A DNA stretch of 31,957 nucleotides, from NCBI GenBank assembly GCA_902547175.1, contig CACCMS010000009.1:1-31957 (forward strand), in the 5' to 3' direction. Position numbers and translations under genes: made by a program. Positions 27,902 to 31,957 of the stretch are shown in pieces. The notes under the pieces are model-generated. The model worked only from the letters and a program-made list of their open reading frames with translations, did not search any database and was not told where the DNA came from. This stretch comes from Rhodospirillaceae bacterium (lineage in GTDB: Bacteria; Pseudomonadota; Alphaproteobacteria; TMED109; TMED131). Each line of letters starts with the position of its first letter. Position 1 is the first letter of the stretch.

Positions 27902-28624
27902 ATGAATAATAGTAAACAAAACTTTTTATCATTTGCCAAACATGTAGGCATTATAATGGATGGTAATAGGCGTTGGGCTAAGCTAAATGGCCTGAAAAAT
28001 ATAGACGGTCATAAAAAAGGTGCTAATAATGTAAAAGAAATATTGAAAGTAGCCATTACTTGTAAGATTAAATATTTAACTTTATTTGCATTTTCATCAG
28101 AGAATTGGAAGCGAACTAATGAAGAAATACAAGATTTAATAGGTTTGCTTAGATTTTTTTTAAAAAGACAAATCAATGAGTTACTTAAAAATGATATATG
28201 TCTTAAAATTTTAGGTGAAATTTCTTTATTTCCTAGTGATATTATAAAAGATTTAAATAAATTATCAGAAGCCTCAAAAGAAAATAAAACACTAAATTTA
28301 ATAATTGCAATCAATTACGGTTCTAGACAAGAAATTACTACTTCGGTAAAAAAAATAGCTCATGATATAGCTTTAAAGAAAATAACTGTTAATGAAATAA
28401 ATGAAAAAAAAATTTCGGATAACCTTTATACAAAAGGTTTACCTGACCCTGATTTAATTATTAGAACAGGAGGTGATTGTAGATTAAGTAATTTTCTTCT
28501 ATGGCAATCAGCTTATTCTGAATTAATATTTATTAAAAAGTTCTGGCCTGAATTTAGTCAAGAGGACTTTTTGTCTGCATTAAAAGAATTTAATCAAAGA
28601 GAAAGAAGGTTTGGAGGCCTATAA
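27902..28624 (+). CDS. uppS: Isoprenyl transferase (undecaprenyl diphosphate synthase)
   Basis: Cis-prenyltransferase that builds the C55 lipid carrier for peptidoglycan and other glycans. Its signature is HVGIIMDGNRRWAK (residues 14-27) with catalytic D20, then FAFSSENWKR, and late in the protein RTGGDCRLSNFLLWQSAYSELIF (188-210) with the diphosphate arginine and metal glutamate. It ends in RRFGGL, as most family members do. The length of 240 residues is normal. The codons for the terminal Gly-Gly contain GGAGG (28613-28617), which may also serve as the ribosome-binding site for cdsA. Confidence 0.97.
   Translation: MNNSKQNFLSFAKHVGIIMDGNRRWAKLNGLKNIDGHKKGANNVKEILKVAITCKIKYLTLFAFSSENWKRTNEEIQDLIGLLRFFLKRQINELLKNDICLKILGEISLFPSDIIKDLNKLSEASKENKTLNLIIAINYGSRQEITTSVKKIAHDIALKKITVNEINEKKISDNLYTKGLPDPDLIIRTGGDCRLSNFLLWQSAYSELIFIKKFWPEFSQEDFLSALKEFNQRERRFGGL
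28613..28617 (+). promoter_or_regulatory. GGAGG that could position initiation of cdsA at ATA
   Basis: GGAGG lies inside the end of uppS, three bases before ATA at 28621 and six before ATA at 28624. The second spacing is optimal. The motif also encodes the conserved Gly-Gly of UppS, so its presence alone does not prove a role in initiation. Confidence 0.4.
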
Positions 28625-29412
28625 TAACTATTTTTTTTTCTAATAATCTATTCTTAAGACTTATATCTTCTATATTTTTAATAAGCGTAGTAATTTTATT
28701 TAATTATTTAGGTTCGTACTATTTTTTATTATTATTAATTGTTACTTTTTCAATATTATTATTAGAATATTATAGATTATTTGATTTAAAATATCTTGAA
28801 TTAGATTTTTTTTTAAATCTAATACTTATATTAATAAATTTTTTATTTATTTATAATAACTTTATTTTAATTCCTATTCTTTTAACTTTTTTTGGAGTTT
28901 TTTGTGGACTATTCAATAGTTCTAAATATATGGTTTCTATATCATCGTATTTTTACTTAGCATTACCGTTTTATATTTTAATTTATTTAAATAAATATTA
29001 TTTGGATGGTAAAATTATAATATTATGGCTTCTTTGTATTGTATGGGCAAGCGACTCTTCTGCTTATATATTTGGCAGCATTATAAAAGGAAAAAAGTTT
29101 TTTCCTAGTATAAGTCCAAACAAGACTTGGGCAGGATTTTTCTTTTCATTAGTATTTTCTGTATTAAGTAGCAGTATTTTTTCTTTTTACTTTAATATTA
29201 TAAATATCTATCAGGCTATGTTAGGAGGTTTGATAATTGGACTTTTTACCTCCTTTGGTGATTTATTTGAAAGTTATTTAAAAAGAATTAATAATAAAAA
29301 AGATAGCTCAAAACTTATTCCAGGACATGGTGGAATTTTAGATAGACTTGACGGGTTTTTGTTTGCTATTGTAGTTATGTTTGTTTTTATTTTGCTTTGG
29401 AGTAATAGTTGA
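28621..29412 (+). CDS. cdsA: Phosphatidate cytidylyltransferase with no standard start codon
   Basis: Makes CDP-diacylglycerol from phosphatidate and CTP in the inner membrane, the entry to all phospholipids. The C-terminal half has the complete CdsA signature, SYLKRINNKKDS followed by LIPGHGGILDRLD (residues 218-244 here), plus WASDSSAYIFG and SPNKTWAG. The frame is open upstream to 28594, and 28621-28929 encodes a hydrophobic N-terminus (NNLFLRLISSIFLISVVILF, a later EYYRLFD) as expected for this family. No ATG, GTG or TTG occurs in this frame before the ATG at 28930, which would leave only 160 residues. I therefore place the start at ATA 28621 (263 residues), with ATA 28624 and ATT 28630 as alternatives. 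A frameshift at the nine-T run 28631-28639 from a TTG at 28611 is another route. The function is certain; the start is not. Confidence 0.85.
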   Translation: MITIFFSNNLFLRLISSIFLISVVILFNYLGSYYFLLLLIVTFSILLLEYYRLFDLKYLELDFFLNLILILINFLFIYNNFILIPILLTFFGVFCGLFNSSKYMVSISSYFYLALPFYILIYLNKYYLDGKIIILWLLCIVWASDSSAYIFGSIIKGKKFFPSISPNKTWAGFFFSLVFSVLSSSIFSFYFNIINIYQAMLGGLIIGLFTSFGDLFESYLKRINNKKDSSKLIPGHGGILDRLDGFLFAIVVMFVFILLWSNS

Positions 29413-30569
29413 AAAAGATTAGTGTTTTAGGCGCTACTGGCTCAGTAGGAATAAATACTTTAAAAATTATAGCCTCTGATAGTAACAAATATAATGTTAT
29501 AGCTTTAACATCATATAAGAATTATAAAAAATTAGCTAAGCTTGCTATAATGTTTAACTGTAAGTATGCAGTAATAGGTAAAAAAGAATATTTTAAGAAT
29601 CTTAAAGAAGAGCTTTTTGGAAGAAATATAAAATGTTTGTCAGGTTATAAAGCAATTTGTGAAGTTGCAAGCTTAAATGTAGATATTTTAATTTCTGCAA
29701 TAGTAGGTATTGCTGGACTTAAGCCTACATTCTCTAGCATAGGTAACGCAAAGATAATAGCAATTGCAAATAAAGAATCAGTTATTTGTGCAGGATACTT
29801 ACTTCTAAAAAAAGCAAGATTAAAGAATACTAAAATTATTCCATTAGACTCAGAACATAATGCAATATATCAGATATTACAAAATGAAAATAAAAGAAGC
29901 ATTAAAAACATTATCTTGACTGCTTCAGGAGGACCATTTTTAAGCATGGATAAGAAAAATTTTAAAAATATTACTGTTGCAGATGCCTTGAAACATCCTA
30001 ATTGGAAAATGGGAAAAAAAATAACTATAGACTCAGCAACATTAGTAAATAAAGTAATTGAGGTTATTGAAGCATCTATTTTATTTAATTTAAACTTAAA
30101 GCAGATTGATATACTCATACATCCAGCATCTTTAATACATGGAATTGTTAATTTTATTGATGGTTCTTCTCATTTAGTTGCAAGCTCGCCAGACATGAAA
30201 GTACCCATTAGTTTTGCTCTGAGTTGGCCAAATAGATCTATTACTCAAGTAAAGTTTATAGATTTTATTAAAAATAATGACTTTAACTTTATTAAGCCTG
30301 ATTACAAAAAATTTCCTGCACTATCATTAAAAAAAATAGTTAGCAATAGTCTTTTTATAAAATCTACTATTATCGTTTTAAATGCAGCTAATGAAATAGC
30401 AGTAGATAATTTTTTAAAAAAGAATATAAAGTTTGATGATATAGTAAAAATAATAAAAAAAACTATTTATAAATTTAATCATATTGAAGTAAAAACATTA
30501 AAGGATATATTGTCTGTGGACTGTGAAGCTAGATTATTAACAAATGAAATCATTAAAAAAAATAATTAG
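29409..30569 (+). CDS. dxr: 1-deoxy-D-xylulose 5-phosphate reductoisomerase
   Basis: Commits deoxyxylulose phosphate to isoprenoid synthesis by the MEP pathway, using NADPH and a divalent metal. The NADPH site GATGSVG (residues 8-14) is at the N-terminus, ANKESVICAG follows, and metal ligands are D147 and E149 in LDSEHNAIYQ and E218 in LVNKVIEVIEA. ASGGPF, HPNWKMGKKITIDSA and IHPASLIHG are further family marks. The length of 386 residues is typical. It starts with TTG in a TTGA overlap with the cdsA stop. With uppS, it places isoprenoid precursor and product genes side by side. Confidence 0.97.
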   Translation: MKKISVLGATGSVGINTLKIIASDSNKYNVIALTSYKNYKKLAKLAIMFNCKYAVIGKKEYFKNLKEELFGRNIKCLSGYKAICEVASLNVDILISAIVGIAGLKPTFSSIGNAKIIAIANKESVICAGYLLLKKARLKNTKIIPLDSEHNAIYQILQNENKRSIKNIILTASGGPFLSMDKKNFKNITVADALKHPNWKMGKKITIDSATLVNKVIEVIEASILFNLNLKQIDILIHPASLIHGIVNFIDGSSHLVASSPDMKVPISFALSWPNRSITQVKFIDFIKNNDFNFIKPDYKKFPALSLKKIVSNSLFIKSTIIVLNAANEIAVDNFLKKNIKFDDIVKIIKKTIYKFNHIEVKTLKDILSVDCEARLLTNEIIKKNN

Positions 30570-30572
30570 TGT

Positions 30573-31928
30573 ATGCATATGCTAAGTTCATTTTTTTATT
30601 ATTTTGAATATATTTTTTGGTTCATTTTAGTTTTTACTATAATAGTCTTTATACACGAGTTTGGCCATTACATAGTTGCTAGAATAAATAATGTTGATGT
30701 TGAAAAGTTTTCTATAGGTTTTGGTCCAGTACTATTTAGTAAAACTGATAAAAATAATACAAAGTGGCAAATAGGAGCTATACCACTTGGAGGTTATGTA
30801 AAGTTTTGTGGAGAAATGTATTCAGAAAGTGAAAGTAAAGGAAATTCTAAAAATAAAAATCTTTTTATGAATAAAAAAGCTTTGCAAAAAGCAAGTATAG
30901 TTTTTGCTGGCCCTGCTGCAAACTTTTTATTAAGCTTTTTAATATTCATTTTTATTTTTTTATTTTTTGGTCGGCATGAAACTCCTAATATTTTGGGTTC
31001 AATTGATAAAAATAGTCCAGCAGAATTAAATAAACTTCAAGTTAATGATAGAGTGATATCAATAAATGATATTAAAATAAATAATTTTGAGGAGATTTAT
31101 AATTTTATTGATAATGAAAAACTGGGCTCAGGTTCTTTATTATTTAAAATAAAAAGAAATGATGAAATTTTAGAATACAATCTTGTACCTATCACCAAAT
31201 CTATTGAGACTTTTATAGGGAGCAAAAAAAATATAAATTATTTAGGTATTAATCCTTTAATAAGTCCAATAGTAGGAAAAGTATTACCTGAGTCACCTGC
31301 TAGTTTTGCTGGCCTAAAAAAAAATGATAAAATATTAAAAATCAACAACATTAAAGTAGAAGGTGCAAGACAAATAATAGATATAGTAAAGACTAGTGAT
31401 AATAAACCATTAAATTTTTTAATATTAAGAAATAATAAAGAAGTTTTTATTGAAATAGTCCCTAAGGATTTTACTAATTCTGGAAAACCTAAAATAGGTA
31501 TTACATTTAAAAAGAATAGAACAAAGTTAAAACCATATGCATCAGTTAAGGAGTCATTAAATAATATATTTATTATTTCTGTTAAAACTTTAATAGCCTT
31601 TTGGGAAATTTTATTCGGACAAAGAGATCATTGTGAAGTAGGAGGACCTATATTAATAGCTAAAGTCTCAACTGACATAGTCAATACTGACTATATATCT
31701 TTTATAGCCTTAATAGCATTAATATCTATAAATCTTGGTTTGATAAACTTATTTCCCTTACCTTTATTGGATGGAGGACATCTATTAACTTATATTTCAG
31801 AATTTGTAATTGGAAAAAATATCAATTACAATCTATTTAAGAAAATTCAAATTTTAGGAGTAATAATAATAATTTTTTTTATGACTTTTTCTATATTAAA
31901 TGATATTTACTGTAGAGTATTAAATTGA
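30573..31928 (+). CDS. rseP: RIP metalloprotease RseP (site-2 protease family)
   Basis: Intramembrane zinc protease that cuts membrane anchors, such as anti-sigma factors or signal-peptide remnants. The zinc motif HEFGH (residues 28-32) lies in the first membrane helix, and the third ligand is in LFPLPLLDGGHLL (D400) in a C-terminal helix. FSIGFGPVLFS and AIPLGGYVKFCGE follow the first helix. Two PDZ-like regions occupy the periplasmic part, starting near residues 134 and 230 (each with a SPA motif, then NDRVISIN or NDKILKIN). The length of 451 residues fits. The start is the ATG at 30573; the ATG at 30579 is also possible. The substrate is unknown here. Confidence 0.95.
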   Translation: MHMLSSFFYYFEYIFWFILVFTIIVFIHEFGHYIVARINNVDVEKFSIGFGPVLFSKTDKNNTKWQIGAIPLGGYVKFCGEMYSESESKGNSKNKNLFMNKKALQKASIVFAGPAANFLLSFLIFIFIFLFFGRHETPNILGSIDKNSPAELNKLQVNDRVISINDIKINNFEEIYNFIDNEKLGSGSLLFKIKRNDEILEYNLVPITKSIETFIGSKKNINYLGINPLISPIVGKVLPESPASFAGLKKNDKILKINNIKVEGARQIIDIVKTSDNKPLNFLILRNNKEVFIEIVPKDFTNSGKPKIGITFKKNRTKLKPYASVKESLNNIFIISVKTLIAFWEILFGQRDHCEVGGPILIAKVSTDIVNTDYISFIALIALISINLGLINLFPLPLLDGGHLLTYISEFVIGKNINYNLFKKIQILGVIIIIFFMTFSILNDIYCRVLN

Positions 31929-31929
31929 C

Positions 31930-31957
31930 ATGTTAAAGTACTCTAGAATTTTTTTTG
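31930..31957 (+). CDS. First codons of the next gene, probably bamA (cut by window end)
   Basis: One base after the rseP stop an ATG opens a frame reading MLKYSRIFF to the window end. A positive N-region followed by hydrophobic residues is compatible with the start of a signal peptide. In Alphaproteobacteria the gene after rseP is usually bamA, the outer-membrane assembly factor. Nine residues cannot prove identity, so this is based on position. Confidence 0.4.

Noticed and set aside
28930..29412. cdsA as a 160-residue protein starting at ATG 28930, or a truncated pseudogene
   Set aside because: The upstream frame stays open for 112 codons and encodes an N-terminus that fits the family, and the C-terminal signature is intact. 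A decayed gene would be expected to gain stops.
1..31957. Mobile element, defence system, CRISPR or toxin-antitoxin locus
   Set aside because: Every gene is identifiable as conserved, co-directional housekeeping or a known small family; spacers are too short to hide arrays, tRNAs or insertion sequences, and I see no direct repeats or compositional islands other than the cdsA 5' region.

Overview
The window is a gene-dense stretch of a very AT-rich alphaproteobacterial chromosome, roughly 30 % GC by eye. Arginine is mostly AGA/AGG, every gene is on the + strand, and spacers nearly vanish: my hand tally finds about 235 non-coding bases in 31,957. Two gene orders are classic for Alphaproteobacteria: nuoA-N followed by birA-coaX-rnj-mce-DUF1467-proS-lolC-lolD-dnaE, and rpsB-tsf-pyrH-frr-uppS-cdsA-dxr-rseP-(bamA). 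Together with the compaction and base composition this suggests a streamlined marine lineage such as SAR11/Pelagibacterales or a similar low-GC clade. The lineage is inferred from gene order and composition, not from a tree.

Layout. 2-349: 3' part of a HAD-superfamily (type II haloacid dehalogenase-like) gene cut by the window edge. 350-430: an 80-base spacer with a possible promoter. 431-14247: all 14 subunits of the proton-pumping NADH:quinone oxidoreductase (complex I) in the standard order nuoA to nuoN. 14250-24722: biotin protein ligase, type III pantothenate kinase, RNase J, methylmalonyl-CoA epimerase, a DUF1467 membrane protein, short-form prolyl-tRNA synthetase, the LolC/E permease, the LolD ATPase, and the DNA polymerase III alpha subunit. 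No gap larger than 19 bases separates nuoA from dnaE, so 23 genes could form one long transcription unit. 24723-24787: a 65-base leader holding a 10-bp stem-loop, a possible promoter and the clearest Shine-Dalgarno in the window. 24788-31928: rpsB, tsf, pyrH, frr, uppS, cdsA, dxr and rseP, covering translation, UMP synthesis, ribosome recycling, lipid-carrier and phospholipid precursors, isoprenoid synthesis and envelope proteolysis. The last 28 bases probably begin bamA.

I see no mobile element, CRISPR array, tRNA, rRNA, toxin-antitoxin or defence locus, and I do not think the window holds a new multi-gene system. The most unusual observation is cdsA. Its conserved N-terminal membrane half (28621-28929) is open in frame and needed for a normal-length protein, yet the reading frame has no ATG, GTG or TTG before codon 104. 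It must start at a non-standard codon (ATA at 28621 or 28624, downstream of a GGAGG), be reached by a frameshift at a run of nine T, or contain a sequencing error. The rpsB leader palindrome and the graded stop/start overlaps (8, 4, 1 and 0 bases) are the next most useful observations.
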